DNA of 64,000 nt from Bordetella genomosp. 2 (GTDB lineage Bacteria; Pseudomonadota; Gammaproteobacteria; Burkholderiales; Burkholderiaceae_B). The stretch's first letter is position 1, and each line of letters begins with the position of its first letter. A model generated the notes under the pieces. That model saw only the letters and a program-made list of their open reading frames with translations, was not told where the DNA came from and did no database searches. The position numbers and the translations under genes are program-made. Of this stretch, positions 8,903 to 17,986 are shown piece by piece. The stretch spans positions 1,054,001 through 1,118,000 of the forward strand of contig NZ_NEVT01000003.1 in the NCBI RefSeq assembly GCF_002261345.1. The letters are read 5' to 3'.

Positions 8903-10006
8903 ATGAAGATCAAGCCGGGAATGCAATGGGCGCTGGGCGCGGCGCTGGCCGCGGCGGCGCTATCGGGCGCCGTGGCGCAGGACAAGGTCGTCAACGTCTA
9001 TAACTGGGCCGAATATACGGCGCCCGACACGATCCCCGGTTTCGAGCGCGAAACCGGCATCAAGGTGCGCTACGACGTCTACGACAACAACGACACCCTG
9101 CAGGCCAAGCTGCTGACCGGCAAGTCGGGCTACGACGTGGTGGTGCCATCCACGCACTACGCCTCGCGCCAGATCGAGGCCGGCCTGTACCAGAAGCTCG
9201 ACAAGTCCAAGATTCCCAACTGGAAGCACCTGGATCCGGACATCATGGCGCTGGTGGCGTCCGTCGATCCCGGCAACGAGCACGTCATCCCCTGGGGCTA
9301 CGGCACCAACGGCCTGGGCTACAACGTCACCAAGGTCAAGGAAATCATGGGGCAGGACGCCGACCTGGCCAACTGGGACATGCTGTTCAAGCCCGAGAAC
9401 GCGGCCAAGCTGAAGGACTGCGGCATCTCGGTGCTGGACGAGGCGGCGCAGGTGTTCCCGGCGGTGCTCAAGTACCTGGGCAAGGATCCCAACAGCGACA
9501 ACCCGGACGACTACAAGGCCGCGCTCGACCTGCTCAAGCAGATCCGCCCGTACATCCGCCAGTTCAGCTCGTCGGGCTACATCGACGAGCTGGCCGTGGG
9601 CGACCTCTGCATGGTCTACGGCTTCTCGGGCGATGTGATGATCTCCCGCAAGCGCGCGCAGGACGCCAAGCGTCCCTACGAAATCAACTACTTCATCCCG
9701 AAGGGCGGGGCGCCGGCCTGGTTCGACGTGATGGCCATCCCCAAGGACGCGCCGCACCCCGAGGCCGCCCACGCGTTCATCAACTACATCGAGACGCCCC
9801 AGGTGCATGCCGCCATCACCAACACCATGTTCTACCCGAACGCCAACAAGGCGGCGCGCGAGTTCGTGGTGAAGGACGTGGCCGACAATCCCATGATCTA
9901 CCCGCCGGCGGACGTGGCCAAGACGCTCTATGTGATCAAGGCCCAGCCCCTGAAAATCCAGCGCCTGCAGACCCGCATGTGGGCCGAACTGAAGTCCGGA
10001 CGATAG
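8903..10006 (+). CDS. potF: Polyamine (putrescine) ABC transporter periplasmic binding protein
   Basis: Periplasmic receptor of a spermidine/putrescine uptake system. The 367-residue protein starts with a signal peptide (cleavage probably after GAVA, about residue 25) and then the family signature VVNVYNWAEY. Further PotD/PotF features include YDVVVPSTHY, an IPWGYGTNGLGYN block and DLCMVYGFSGDV. The ATG at 8903 is preceded by AAGGGG at a suitable distance; an ATG 45 bp upstream would put extra residues before the signal peptide. It leads the potFGHI operon, with the ATPase gene starting 5 bp after its stop. Putrescine rather than spermidine preference is inferred from overall resemblance to PotF. 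Confidence 0.92.
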   Translation: MKIKPGMQWALGAALAAAALSGAVAQDKVVNVYNWAEYTAPDTIPGFERETGIKVRYDVYDNNDTLQAKLLTGKSGYDVVVPSTHYASRQIEAGLYQKLDKSKIPNWKHLDPDIMALVASVDPGNEHVIPWGYGTNGLGYNVTKVKEIMGQDADLANWDMLFKPENAAKLKDCGISVLDEAAQVFPAVLKYLGKDPNSDNPDDYKAALDLLKQIRPYIRQFSSSGYIDELAVGDLCMVYGFSGDVMISRKRAQDAKRPYEINYFIPKGGAPAWFDVMAIPKDAPHPEAAHAFINYIETPQVHAAITNTMFYPNANKAAREFVVKDVADNPMIYPPADVAKTLYVIKAQPLKIQRLQTRMWAELKSGR

Positions 10007-10011
10007 CCATC

Positions 10012-11139
10012 ATGAGCGAAAGCCGTTACGCGGCGCAGCATTCGGCCGACCCCGACGAGTTCGTCCGGGTGGCCGACCTGGTCAAGATCTTCGGCGACGT
10101 GGTCGCCGTGCGCTCGGTCAACCTGGCGGTGCGCCGCAACGAGATCTTCGCGCTGCTGGGCAGTTCCGGCTGCGGCAAGTCGACGTTGCTGCGCATGCTG
10201 GCGGGCTTCGAGGAAGTCACCTCGGGCCAGATCGTGCTCGATGGCGAGGACATCACCGCCGTGCCGCCGTACCGGCGCCCGGTCAACATGATGTTCCAGT
10301 CGTACGCGCTGTTCCCGCACATGACGGTCGAGGCCAACGTGGCCTTCGGCCTCAAGCAGGAAGGGGTGGACCGCGCCGAGATCCACGACCGCGTGTTCGA
10401 GGCGCTCGACCTGGTCCAGATGGCCGGCTATTCGCGCCGCAAGCCCCACCAGCTGTCGGGTGGCCAGCAGCAGCGGGTGGCGCTGGCGCGCAGCCTGGTC
10501 AAGCGGCCCAAGCTGCTGCTGCTGGACGAGCCCATGTCGGCGCTCGACAAGCAGATCCGCCAGAAGACCCAGATCGAGCTGGTCAAGATCCTCGAGCAGG
10601 TGGGCGTCACCTGCATCATGGTCACGCACGACCAGGAAGAGGCCATGACCATGGCGCACCGCCTGGCCGTCATGACCGAAGGCCAGATCGTCCAGTGCGG
10701 CACGCCCCAGGACGTCTACGCCTTCCCGAATTCGCGCTTCGTGGCCGGCTTCATCGGCTCGACCAACCTGCTCACCGGCACCATCGTGGTCGACGAACCC
10801 GACCACGTCGCCATCGAGTGCGCCGAGCTGACCCGCCCGCTGTACGTCAGCCACGGCGTCAGCGAGCCGCTCGGCATGGAAGTGCACGTGTCGATCCGGC
10901 CCGAGCGCCTGGTGGTGTCGCGCACCCAGCCCGAAGGCGAGTACAACTGGGCCCACGGCATGGTCAGCCACATGGCCTGGATGGGCAGCTACGCGCTCTA
11001 CCAGGTGCGGCTCGATTCCGGCAAGATCGTCGAGGCCAGCGTGCCCAGCCTGCAGCTGGCCCAGATCGACGCGCCGGGCATCGACGAGGAAATCTTCGTC
11101 AGCTGGGACGCCGACAGCGCGACGGTGCTGGCCTCATGA
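10012..11139 (+). CDS. potG: Polyamine ABC transporter ATP-binding protein
   Basis: Cytoplasmic ATPase that powers polyamine import. The 375-residue protein has Walker [10 protein letters not shown] (residues 50-58), the signature LSGGQQQR (148-155), Walker B LLLLDEP (168-174) and an H-loop in [10 protein letters not shown]-terminal TOBE-like regulatory domain follows (about 290-370), as in PotA/PotG. The ATG at 10012 is 5 bp after the potF stop. Its stop overlaps the potH start as ATGA, indicating translational coupling. Confidence 0.93.
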   Translation: MSESRYAAQHSADPDEFVRVADLVKIFGDVVAVRSVNLAVRRNEIFALLGSSGCGKSTLLRMLAGFEEVTSGQIVLDGEDITAVPPYRRPVNMMFQSYALFPHMTVEANVAFGLKQEGVDRAEIHDRVFEALDLVQMAGYSRRKPHQLSGGQQQRVALARSLVKRPKLLLLDEPMSALDKQIRQKTQIELVKILEQVGVTCIMVTHDQEEAMTMAHRLAVMTEGQIVQCGTPQDVYAFPNSRFVAGFIGSTNLLTGTIVVDEPDHVAIECAELTRPLYVSHGVSEPLGMEVHVSIRPERLVVSRTQPEGEYNWAHGMVSHMAWMGSYALYQVRLDSGKIVEASVPSLQLAQIDAPGIDEEIFVSWDADSATVLAS

Positions 11140-12056
11140 AGCCGTCCTCGCTGCGCGACTGGATGCCGTCGGGGCGCACCCTGGCGGTGGCGCCGCCGTT
11201 CCTGTGGCTGGCGCTGTTCCTGCTGGTGCCGTTCCTGCTGGTGCTCAAGATCAGCTTCGCCGAGCTGCAGTTCGGCATCCCGCCCTACACGGCGCTGGCC
11301 GAGTTCAAGGACGAGGCCGTGCAGCTCAGCCTGCACCTGCGCGGGTACATCCTGCTGTTCACCGACAGCCTCTACCTGGCCACCTACCTGAATTCGCTGA
11401 AGATGGCGGCCGTCACCACGGTGTGCTGCGTGCTGATCGGCTATCCCATCGCGTACTACATCGCGCGCTCGTCGCCGTCGATACGCAACGTGCTGCTGCT
11501 GGGGGTGATCCTGCCGTTCTGGACCTCGCTCCTGCTGCGGGTCTATGCCTGGGTGGGCATCCTGCGCAACGACGGCCTGCTCAACAAGCTGCTGATGGGC
11601 CTGGGCATCATCTCGAGCCCGCTGGAAATCTACCGGACCGACCTGGCGGTGTACATCGGGCTGGTCTATGCCTACCTGCCGTTCTTCATCCTGCCGCTCT
11701 ACGCCAACCTGGTGAAGATGGACCTGCGCCTGCTGGAAGCGGCCTACGATCTCGGCGCGCGGCCCTGGCAGGCGTTCTGGCGCATCACGGTGCCGCTGTC
11801 GCGCCCCGGCGTGATCGCCGGCGCCATGCTGGTGTTCATCCCGTCGGTGGGCGAATACGTCATCCCGGAAATGCTGGGCGGGGCCGACACCCTGATGATG
11901 GGCCGCGTCATGTGGAATGAATTCTTCAACAACGCCGACTGGCCCATGGCCTCGGCCGTCACGTGCGTGATGGTGCTGTTGCTGCTGGTGCCCCTGGCGC
12001 TGTTCCAGTACAACCAGGTGCGCCAGCAGGAAGCCCTGCAAAGGGGGCGCGCATGA
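11136..12056 (+). CDS. potH: Polyamine ABC transporter permease 1
   Basis: One of two inner-membrane permeases of the polyamine importer. The 306-residue protein has six hydrophobic helices, beginning at about residues 15-40. The EAA loop that docks on the ATPase is visible as LLEAAYDLGARPWQAFWRITVPLSRPG near the end. It starts within the potG stop codon (ATGA) and its own stop overlaps the potI start in the same way. The order after PotF and PotG and the periplasmic loop after helix 1 match PotH/PotB. Confidence 0.93.
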   Translation: MKPSSLRDWMPSGRTLAVAPPFLWLALFLLVPFLLVLKISFAELQFGIPPYTALAEFKDEAVQLSLHLRGYILLFTDSLYLATYLNSLKMAAVTTVCCVLIGYPIAYYIARSSPSIRNVLLLGVILPFWTSLLLRVYAWVGILRNDGLLNKLLMGLGIISSPLEIYRTDLAVYIGLVYAYLPFFILPLYANLVKMDLRLLEAAYDLGARPWQAFWRITVPLSRPGVIAGAMLVFIPSVGEYVIPEMLGGADTLMMGRVMWNEFFNNADWPMASAVTCVMVLLLLVPLALFQYNQVRQQEALQRGRA

Positions 12057-12862
12057 AAGGGCCCAACAAGACCGCGCGCGGCCTGGCGCTGGGGCTGGGG
12101 TATTTCTTCCTGTACGCCCCCATCCTCAGCCTGATGGTGTTCTCGTTCAACGATTCGCCGCTGGTCACGTCCTGGAGCGGTTTCTCGCTGCGCTGGTACG
12201 GCTCGCTGCTGAACGACAGCGCGCTGCTCAGCGCCGCCTGGCTGTCGTTCAAGATCGCCGCCCTGACCGCCACCGCGGCGGTGGTCATCGGCACCTGGGC
12301 CGGCTACGTGCTGGGCCGCATGGGCCGGTTCCGCGGCTTCGCGCTGTACGTCGGCATGCTGAGCGCCCCGCTGGTCATTCCCGAGGTCGTGCTGGGCATC
12401 TCGCTGCTGCTGATGTTCGTCGAGATGCGCGGCGCGCTGGGCTGGCCGGCCGAGAACGGGGCGTTCACCATCTGGGTCGGCCATGTCACGCTCTGCATGG
12501 CGTTCGTCGCCGTAGTGATCCAGGCGCGCATCCGCGACCTCGATCGCTCGCTCGAAGAGGCCGCGCTCGATCTCGGCGCCACGCCGCTGACCGTGTTCTT
12601 CCGCATCACCCTGCCGCTGATCGCGCCGGCGCTGGTGTCGGCCTGGCTGCTGTCGTTCACCTTGTCGCTGGACGACGTGGTGCTGGCCTCGTTCCTGTCC
12701 GGGCCGGGCTCGACCACGCTGCCCATGGAAGTATTCTCGCGCGTGCGGCTGGGGCTCAAGCCCGAGGTCAACGCGCTGGCCACCCTGTTCATCCTGGCGG
12801 TGGGCACCTGCGTGATCCTGGTCAACCGCCTGCAACAGCGCAAGGAAGCAGATTCCAGATGA
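12053..12862 (+). CDS. potI: Polyamine ABC transporter permease 2
   Basis: Second permease of the polyamine importer, 269 residues with six predicted helices. It carries the EAA-type loop LEEAALDLGATPLTVFFRITLPLIAPA. The ATG at 12053 overlaps the potH stop (ATGA) and is preceded by AGGGGG 5 bp upstream. Its stop again overlaps the start of the following ArsC-like gene by the ATGA arrangement, so that unrelated gene is translationally linked to the transporter. Confidence 0.93.
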   Translation: MKGPNKTARGLALGLGYFFLYAPILSLMVFSFNDSPLVTSWSGFSLRWYGSLLNDSALLSAAWLSFKIAALTATAAVVIGTWAGYVLGRMGRFRGFALYVGMLSAPLVIPEVVLGISLLLMFVEMRGALGWPAENGAFTIWVGHVTLCMAFVAVVIQARIRDLDRSLEEAALDLGATPLTVFFRITLPLIAPALVSAWLLSFTLSLDDVVLASFLSGPGSTTLPMEVFSRVRLGLKPEVNALATLFILAVGTCVILVNRLQQRKEADSR

Positions 12863-13218
12863 AGCCGCAAGCTACCCTCTATGGCCTGAACAAGTGCAGC
12901 ACCTGCGTCAAGGCGCGCGACTGGCTGTCCGCCCACGGCGTGCCCCACGAGTTCATCGATTACCGCGACCATCCCGTGCCGGCGGCCACCCTGAAGGCCT
13001 GGGCCGGCAAGGTGGGCGGCTGGGAAAAGCTGGTCAACCGCACCTCCATGACCTGGCGCAGCCTGTCCGAGGACCGCAAGGCCGCGCAGAGCGACGCCGA
13101 CTGGACCCGCCTGATCGCCGACTATCCCGCGCTGGTGCGCCGGCCGGTCACGGTCACGCCCGACGGCGAAGTCACGGTCGGCTTCTCGGAAAAGCGCTAC
13201 GGCGAGCGCTTCGCCTGA
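12859..13218 (+). CDS. ArsC/Spx-family reductase
   Basis: A 119-residue thioredoxin-fold protein of the ArsC/YffB/Spx family. The N-terminal active-site region reads KCSTCVKARDW, with C13 and C16 forming a CxxC pair. The family-typical RTSMTWRSL and RRPVTVTPDG segments follow. Members include glutaredoxin-dependent arsenate reductases and YffB-like glutathione-linked reductases; this short form without other ars genes nearby is more like YffB, so arsenic resistance should not be assumed. Its ATG overlaps the potI stop and its own stop is 2 bp before the DNA glycosylase gene. Confidence 0.88.
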   Translation: MKPQATLYGLNKCSTCVKARDWLSAHGVPHEFIDYRDHPVPAATLKAWAGKVGGWEKLVNRTSMTWRSLSEDRKAAQSDADWTRLIADYPALVRRPVTVTPDGEVTVGFSEKRYGERFA

Positions 13219-13220
13219 AG

Positions 13221-13955
13221 ATGGCCGCCGCCTCCGCCCGGCCGCGCGCCGCCGCGCCACGCGGCAAGGCCCCCGGGCCCGCGCTGCCCGACAGCTTCTT
13301 CGACCGCGATCCGGCCCAGCTGGCGCGCGAGCTGCTGGGCAAGGTGATCCGGCGGCGCCTGGACGGCCTGTGGCTGTCGGCCCGCATCATCGAGACCGAG
13401 GCCTACTACCTGGCCGAAAAGGGCAGCCACGCCTCGCTGGGGTATACCCACAAGCGCCGCGCCCTGTTCATGGACGGCGGCACCGTCTACATGTATTACG
13501 CGCGCGGCGGCGACTCGCTGAATTTCAGCGCGGGCGGGCCGGGCAACGCGGTGCTGATCAAGTCGGGCCATCCCTGGGTCGACGACGTCTCCGGGCCGGA
13601 CGCGCTGGCCCGCATGCAGGCGCTCAATCCGGACGCGCGCGGCCAGCCCAGGCCGCCGGCGCGGCTGTGCGCCGGGCAGACGCTGCTGTGCCGCGCGCTG
13701 GGCTTGAAAGTGCCGGACTGGGACGCGCGCCGCTTCGACCCTGCCGAGTTCTTCGTCGAGGACGTCGGCCAGGCGCCCGAACGGCTGGTCTGCACCACGC
13801 GCCTGGGCATCCCGGCGGGCCGCGACGAGCACCTGCGCTACCGGTTCGTGGACCCCGCCTACGCGGCCTTCTGCACGCGCAACCCGCTGCGGCGCGGCCA
13901 GCAGCCGGGCCGCGACTACGACTGGATGGACCGCTACGGGGCCGTCCTGGCCTGA
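13221..13955 (+). CDS. DNA-3-methyladenine glycosylase (AAG/Mpg family)
   Basis: Base-excision repair enzyme that removes alkylated and deaminated purines such as 3-methyladenine and hypoxanthine from DNA. The 244-residue protein matches the AAG fold: LARELLGKVIRR near residue 35, then the active-site ARIIETEAYY with its catalytic Glu, HASLGYTHKRRALFMDGGTVYMYYARG, and a C-terminal YDWMDRYG. The ATG at 13221 is 2 bp after the ArsC-like stop, so it is the last gene of the pot transcript. Its last 22 bp overlap the 3' end of the convergent YrbL-like gene. Confidence 0.92.
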   Translation: MAAASARPRAAAPRGKAPGPALPDSFFDRDPAQLARELLGKVIRRRLDGLWLSARIIETEAYYLAEKGSHASLGYTHKRRALFMDGGTVYMYYARGGDSLNFSAGGPGNAVLIKSGHPWVDDVSGPDALARMQALNPDARGQPRPPARLCAGQTLLCRALGLKVPDWDARRFDPAEFFVEDVGQAPERLVCTTRLGIPAGRDEHLRYRFVDPAYAAFCTRNPLRRGQQPGRDYDWMDRYGAVLA

Positions 13956-14770
13956 GCCGCGCGCGCTTCGTCGTACTGGCGCTGCAGGCGCGCGCGCCAT
14001 TGCGCGTATTTGCGGTGCATGCGGCGCTTGTTCAGCCGCTTGCTCCAGGCATACAGGGGAATCAGCGGCAGCACGCCGAACCCGTCGATCAGGTACATGC
14101 CGGGCTTGCCGTCGGCATTGCGGCCCAGGGCGATGTTCTTGGCGGACATGTCGCTGATCACGATGTGGGCGTCGATCAGGTCCTCGAAGAACGCATCGAG
14201 CTGGTCGCTCAGCGCCGGGCCGATGCCGTCGCGCGCGATGACCTGCGCCAGGGTGGGCGCCAGCCCGCCGTCCTCGCCGGTGATCTTCTCGACCAGCTGG
14301 CCCAGCCCGAGGGTGGTCTGCGCCAGGCCGACCACGCGCGCCATGGGGACGTTCCAGACGCCCGACGGCACTGTGGTGGTGGTGACGTATTCGGCCAGTT
14401 CGTCGAGATAGACGCGATAGGCGCTCTCGCGCTGGAACTGCTTGTAGAAGCGCTTGAAGGGCTTGCGTTCCAGGTAGGCCGCGTAGGCTTCGGTGTTGAT
14501 CACCTTGATCAGCAGTGAGGGCTCGTTGGGATGCTGGAACACGTAGCGGTCGGCGCCCCGGGCCAGTACCTGCGCGCCCGCCAGGTCGAGCGGCCCGAAC
14601 ACCGCGGCGTAGCCGGCCGACGGCGCCGCCGCGGGCGGCAAAAGGTCGAGCTGGCGGCCCCGCCCGCCGTGCGGGCCGGTGGTCAGGGTAGGGGAGTCGT
14701 GTTGCACAATAATGTCGGCGGGCGTTTCTCGTTGTCCTGCGATTGTCGAAGTTACGGGGGTTTTGCGCAA
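13934..14770 (-). CDS. YrbL-like (PhoP-network) kinase-fold protein
   Basis: A 278-residue protein resembling YrbL, a PhoP-regulated protein of unknown function with a protein-kinase-like fold. A possible ATP-binding Lys lies in LLIKV (K89). A catalytic-loop-like DMSAKN (residues 207-212) and a metal-site-like IDGFG (228-232) take the places of the kinase HRD and DFG motifs. The first 50 residues look unstructured, and a later start (for example the in-frame GTG in IVQHDSP) is possible. It is divergent from rmuC with a 53-bp gap and overlaps the glycosylase gene tail-to-tail. Substrate unknown; small-molecule or protein phosphorylation is only an inference. Confidence 0.8.
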   Translation of the reverse strand: MRKTPVTSTIAGQRETPADIIVQHDSPTLTTGPHGGRGRQLDLLPPAAAPSAGYAAVFGPLDLAGAQVLARGADRYVFQHPNEPSLLIKVINTEAYAAYLERKPFKRFYKQFQRESAYRVYLDELAEYVTTTTVPSGVWNVPMARVVGLAQTTLGLGQLVEKITGEDGGLAPTLAQVIARDGIGPALSDQLDAFFEDLIDAHIVISDMSAKNIALGRNADGKPGMYLIDGFGVLPLIPLYAWSKRLNKRRMHRKYAQWRARLQRQYDEARAAQARTAP

Positions 14771-14802
14771 CTTGGCGGCGCGGACGGCGCCGTCGGCCCG
14801 CC

Positions 14803-14808
14803 TACAAT
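14803..14808 (+). promoter_or_regulatory. Candidate -10 box for rmuC
   Basis: TACAAT sits 15 bp before the rmuC start region in the short divergent gap. No convincing -35 is present at the expected spacing (GCGGAC at 14780-14785). The AGGAGA just after it (14818-14823) serves as ribosome-binding site. Confidence 0.33.
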
Positions 14809-14823
14809 GCCGCTTTCAGGAGA

Positions 14824-16167
14824 ATGCCCTTGATCGAAGCCTTGCCCTGGATCGCCGCCGCGGCGGCCGTGGCGACCTTGCTGGTGGCCGTGGGCCTGTG
14901 GCTGCGCCCGCCCGCCGACCCGCGCGTGACGCGACTGTTCGACGAGATGGACCGCCTCGAGCGGGCCCTGCGCGCGGGCCTGGACGAAAGCCATCGCGGG
15001 CTGCGCAGCGAGTTCGCCGAATCCACCCGCGGCGTGCGCGCCGAGCTGGCGCAGGGCCACGAGGCGCTGCGCGGGGCGCTGGCGCGCGATGCGCTGGCGG
15101 CGCGCACGGAATATGCGGATTCGCTGGCGCGCTTCGCGGCCCAGTTCGGCGAGCGGCTCGAAGGGCTGGTGGCGCTCAATGACCGCCGCATGCAGGAAGT
15201 GCGCCACACGGTCGACCAGCGGCTGCAGGCGCTGCAGGCCGATAACGGCGCGCGGCTCGATGAAATGCGCCGTACGGTCGACGAGAAATTGCACGCCACG
15301 CTGGAGCAGCGCCTGGGCGAGTCGTTCAGGCTCGTCTCCGACCGCCTGGAGGCGGTGCACAAGGGCCTGGGCGAAATGCAGTCGCTGGCCGCCGGCGTGG
15401 GCGACCTCAAGCGCGTGCTCACCAACGTGAAATCGCGCGGCACCTGGGGCGAGGTGCAACTGGCGCGGCTGATCGAGGACACCATGACGTCCGACCAGTA
15501 CGCCGCCAACGTCAAGCCGGTGCCGGGCAGCGACGCCGTGGTCGAGTTCGCCATCCGGCTGCCGGGCCGCGCGGCCGGGGCCGAGCCGGTCTGGCTGCCG
15601 ATCGACGCCAAGTTTCCCAAGGAAGAGTACGAGCGCCTCATGGAGGCCTACGACGCCGTCGACCCCGACGGCGAGCGCGCGGCCGGCGCGGCGCTGGCGC
15701 GCGCCGTCGAGCTGCAGGCGCGCCAGATCGCGGCCAAGTACGTGGCGCCGCCGCACACCACCGACTTCGCCATCATGTTCCTGCCCACCGAGGGCTTGTA
15801 CGCCGAAGTGCTGCGGCGCCCCGGCCTGCTCGACAAGCTGCAGGGGCTGCGGGTCAACGTGGCGGGCCCGAGCAACCTGGCGGCCATGCTCAACAGCCTG
15901 CAGATGGGGTTCCGCACCCTGGCCATCGAACAGCGTTCCTCCGAGGTGTGGCAGGTGCTGCGCGCGGTCAAGACCGAGTTCGCCAAGTTCGGCGATTCCC
16001 TGGCCAGCGTGAAGAAGAGCCTGGAGTCCGCCAGCAACAAGCTGGGGCAGACCGAAGTGCGCACGCGCGCCATGCTGCGCAACCTGAAGACCGTCGAGGC
16101 CCTGCCCGACGGCGACGCGGAGCGGCTGCTGGGGCCGGCGGCGCCGGCGGGCGACGACGAGGCCTGA
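14824..16167 (+). CDS. rmuC: DNA recombination protein RmuC
   Basis: RmuC-family protein linked to suppression of inverted-repeat rearrangements; members have a nuclease-like RmuC domain. An N-terminal membrane anchor (about residues 5-24) is followed by a long coiled coil (about 35-200) and the RmuC domain, with blocks VKSRGTWGEVQLARLIEDTM, LPIDAKFPKEEYERL and TDFAIMFLPTEGLYAE. The ATG at 14824 has AGGAGA only 1 bp upstream. The in-frame TTG at 14830 is spaced better (6 bp), so translation may really begin there; the difference is two residues. It is about 447 residues, normal for the family. Confidence 0.9.
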   Translation: MPLIEALPWIAAAAAVATLLVAVGLWLRPPADPRVTRLFDEMDRLERALRAGLDESHRGLRSEFAESTRGVRAELAQGHEALRGALARDALAARTEYADSLARFAAQFGERLEGLVALNDRRMQEVRHTVDQRLQALQADNGARLDEMRRTVDEKLHATLEQRLGESFRLVSDRLEAVHKGLGEMQSLAAGVGDLKRVLTNVKSRGTWGEVQLARLIEDTMTSDQYAANVKPVPGSDAVVEFAIRLPGRAAGAEPVWLPIDAKFPKEEYERLMEAYDAVDPDGERAAGAALARAVELQARQIAAKYVAPPHTTDFAIMFLPTEGLYAEVLRRPGLLDKLQGLRVNVAGPSNLAAMLNSLQMGFRTLAIEQRSSEVWQVLRAVKTEFAKFGDSLASVKKSLESASNKLGQTEVRTRAMLRNLKTVEALPDGDAERLLGPAAPAGDDEA

Positions 16168-16269
16168 GGCGGTCCCGGGCGCGCATGCCCGATGCCCGGG
16201 CGATGCTTGCGCCGCCACATCAAAAGTGCTAACGGTGAAGTCTATCGTTGTGCCGCGCCGGAGGCCGCC

Positions 16270-17937
16270 ATGCCGTCGTTCCAGACCCACGCCGTTTTCA
16301 ACCAGGCCGCGCCCCTGGAGGACTATTCGCTGTACGACACGGACACGGTGCTGCAGCAGGCGGTGCAGCGCGAAGGCGCGGCCGCCTGGACGGACGGCTT
16401 GCGCGAGCACGGGGCCTGGCTGGGGAGCGCGCCCACCCTGGCCGCGGCGGCGCAGGCCAACCGTTTGCCGCCGCGCTGGCAAGGCTACGACCGCAATGGC
16501 CACCGGGTCGACCAGGTGGAGTTCGACGGCGCCTGGCATGCCTTGATGACGGGCATCGTGGCGCGCGGGCTGCACAGCCGGGCATGGCTCGAGCCCGCCC
16601 CGGGCGCGCAGGTGGCGCGCGCCGCGGCGTACCTGATGCAGGGCCAGGTCGAGGCCGGCACCTTGTGTCCCACCACCATGACCTTCGCCGCCGTGCCGCT
16701 GCTGCAAGGCGAGCCGGCCGGCGCCATCGACTTCGCGCGGCATTGGCTGCCGGCGCTCGGCTCGCGCGACTACGATGCCCTGGACGCGCCCGTGCCCGGC
16801 AAGCGCGGCGCCCTGATCGGCATGGGCCTGACGGAGAAGCAGGGCGGCTCGGACTTGCGCGCCATCACCACGCAAGCGGTCGCGGAGGGCCCGGGCGGAC
16901 GCGGCGCGGTCTACCGTCTGACCGGGCACAAGTGGTTCTATTCCGTGCCGCATGCCGATGCGCACCTGGTGCTGGCCAATACGGAGGCCGGCCCCGGCTG
17001 TTTCTTCGTGCCGCGCTGGACGCCCGACGGCCCGCGCAATGCCGTGCGCATCCGGCGCTTGAAAGACAAGCTGGGCAACCGCAGCAATGCCAGCGGCGAA
17101 GTGGAGTTCGAGGAAGCGTGGGGCATGCTGATGGGCGAGCCCGGCCGGGGGCTGCCGCTGCTCTTGCAGATGGCCGCCACCACCCGGCTGGACTGCGTGC
17201 TGGGCAGCGCGGCGCTGCTGCGCCAGGCGCTGGCGCAGGCCTGCCATCATGCGGGCCAGCGCCAGGCTTTCGGCCGCGCGCTGTCCGGCCAGCCATTGAT
17301 GCGCCAGGTGCTGGCCGACCTGGCCCTGGAGAGCGAGGCGGCCACCGTCTGGGCCATGCGGCTGGCCCGCGCCGTGGACGAGCGCGGCGACGCCGGCGCG
17401 CGCGCCCTGGTGCGGGTCGGGACGCCGGCGGCCAAGCTATGGGTGTGCAAGCGCGCCATTGCCGCCATCGGCGAGTGCATGGAGGTCTGGGGCGGCAACG
17501 GCTACGTGGAAGACGGTCCGCTGCCGCGCCTGTATCGCGAGGCGCCGGTCAATTCCATCTGGGAAGGATCGGGCAACATCATGGCGCTGGACGTGCAGCG
17601 CGCCCTGCAGCGCGAGCCCGATTGCCTGGCCGCCCTGCAGGCCGAGCTGGAGCCGGCGCGCGGCGCCTGGGCCGCCTATGACCGCGCCTGGGACGAGTGG
17701 TGGGCGCTGGCGGCCGGGCCGGCCGGACCGTCTCCCGACGCCGCCCAGGCGCGCCGGGTGGCGGCCGGCCTGGCCCGGCTGTGGCAGGCCGCGCTGCTGA
17801 TCCGGCACGCGCCGCCGGCCGTGGCCGACGCCTACGTGGCCAGCCGGCTGGCGTGTCCGGGCGGCATCGCCGGCGAGCTGCCGCCGGGCATCGACCTGGA
17901 CGCCATCCTGGCGCGCGCCTGGCCGGGTATCTGCTAA
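16270..17937 (+). CDS. aidB: AidB-type acyl-CoA dehydrogenase (alkylation response)
   Basis: FAD flavoprotein of the acyl-CoA dehydrogenase superfamily that closely follows the layout of E. coli AidB: an N-terminal QTHAVFNQ, then VEAGTLCPTTMTFAA, IGMGLTEKQGGSDLR, GHKWFYSVPHADAHLVLA, LKDKLGNRSNAS, and a C-terminal LYREAPVNSIWEGSGNIM. E. coli AidB binds DNA and is induced during the adaptive response to alkylation; its enzymatic substrate remains unclear. The 555-residue length fits. The ATG at 16270 has GGAGG 6 bp upstream. Two other DNA-damage genes, the 3-methyladenine glycosylase and rmuC, lie within 3 kb upstream. Confidence 0.88.
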   Translation: MPSFQTHAVFNQAAPLEDYSLYDTDTVLQQAVQREGAAAWTDGLREHGAWLGSAPTLAAAAQANRLPPRWQGYDRNGHRVDQVEFDGAWHALMTGIVARGLHSRAWLEPAPGAQVARAAAYLMQGQVEAGTLCPTTMTFAAVPLLQGEPAGAIDFARHWLPALGSRDYDALDAPVPGKRGALIGMGLTEKQGGSDLRAITTQAVAEGPGGRGAVYRLTGHKWFYSVPHADAHLVLANTEAGPGCFFVPRWTPDGPRNAVRIRRLKDKLGNRSNASGEVEFEEAWGMLMGEPGRGLPLLLQMAATTRLDCVLGSAALLRQALAQACHHAGQRQAFGRALSGQPLMRQVLADLALESEAATVWAMRLARAVDERGDAGARALVRVGTPAAKLWVCKRAIAAIGECMEVWGGNGYVEDGPLPRLYREAPVNSIWEGSGNIMALDVQRALQREPDCLAALQAELEPARGAWAAYDRAWDEWWALAAGPAGPSPDAAQARRVAAGLARLWQAALLIRHAPPAVADAYVASRLACPGGIAGELPPGIDLDAILARAWPGIC

Positions 17938-17986
17938 ATTGCTGCGCTGGCACTCATGAACCGCGCGCCCGGCGCGCCATCGCACC

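Noticed and set aside
14752-17250. An 832-residue minus-strand frame opposite rmuC and aidB
   Set aside because: Low-complexity composition with no motifs, while both plus-strand genes are full-length and recognisable.
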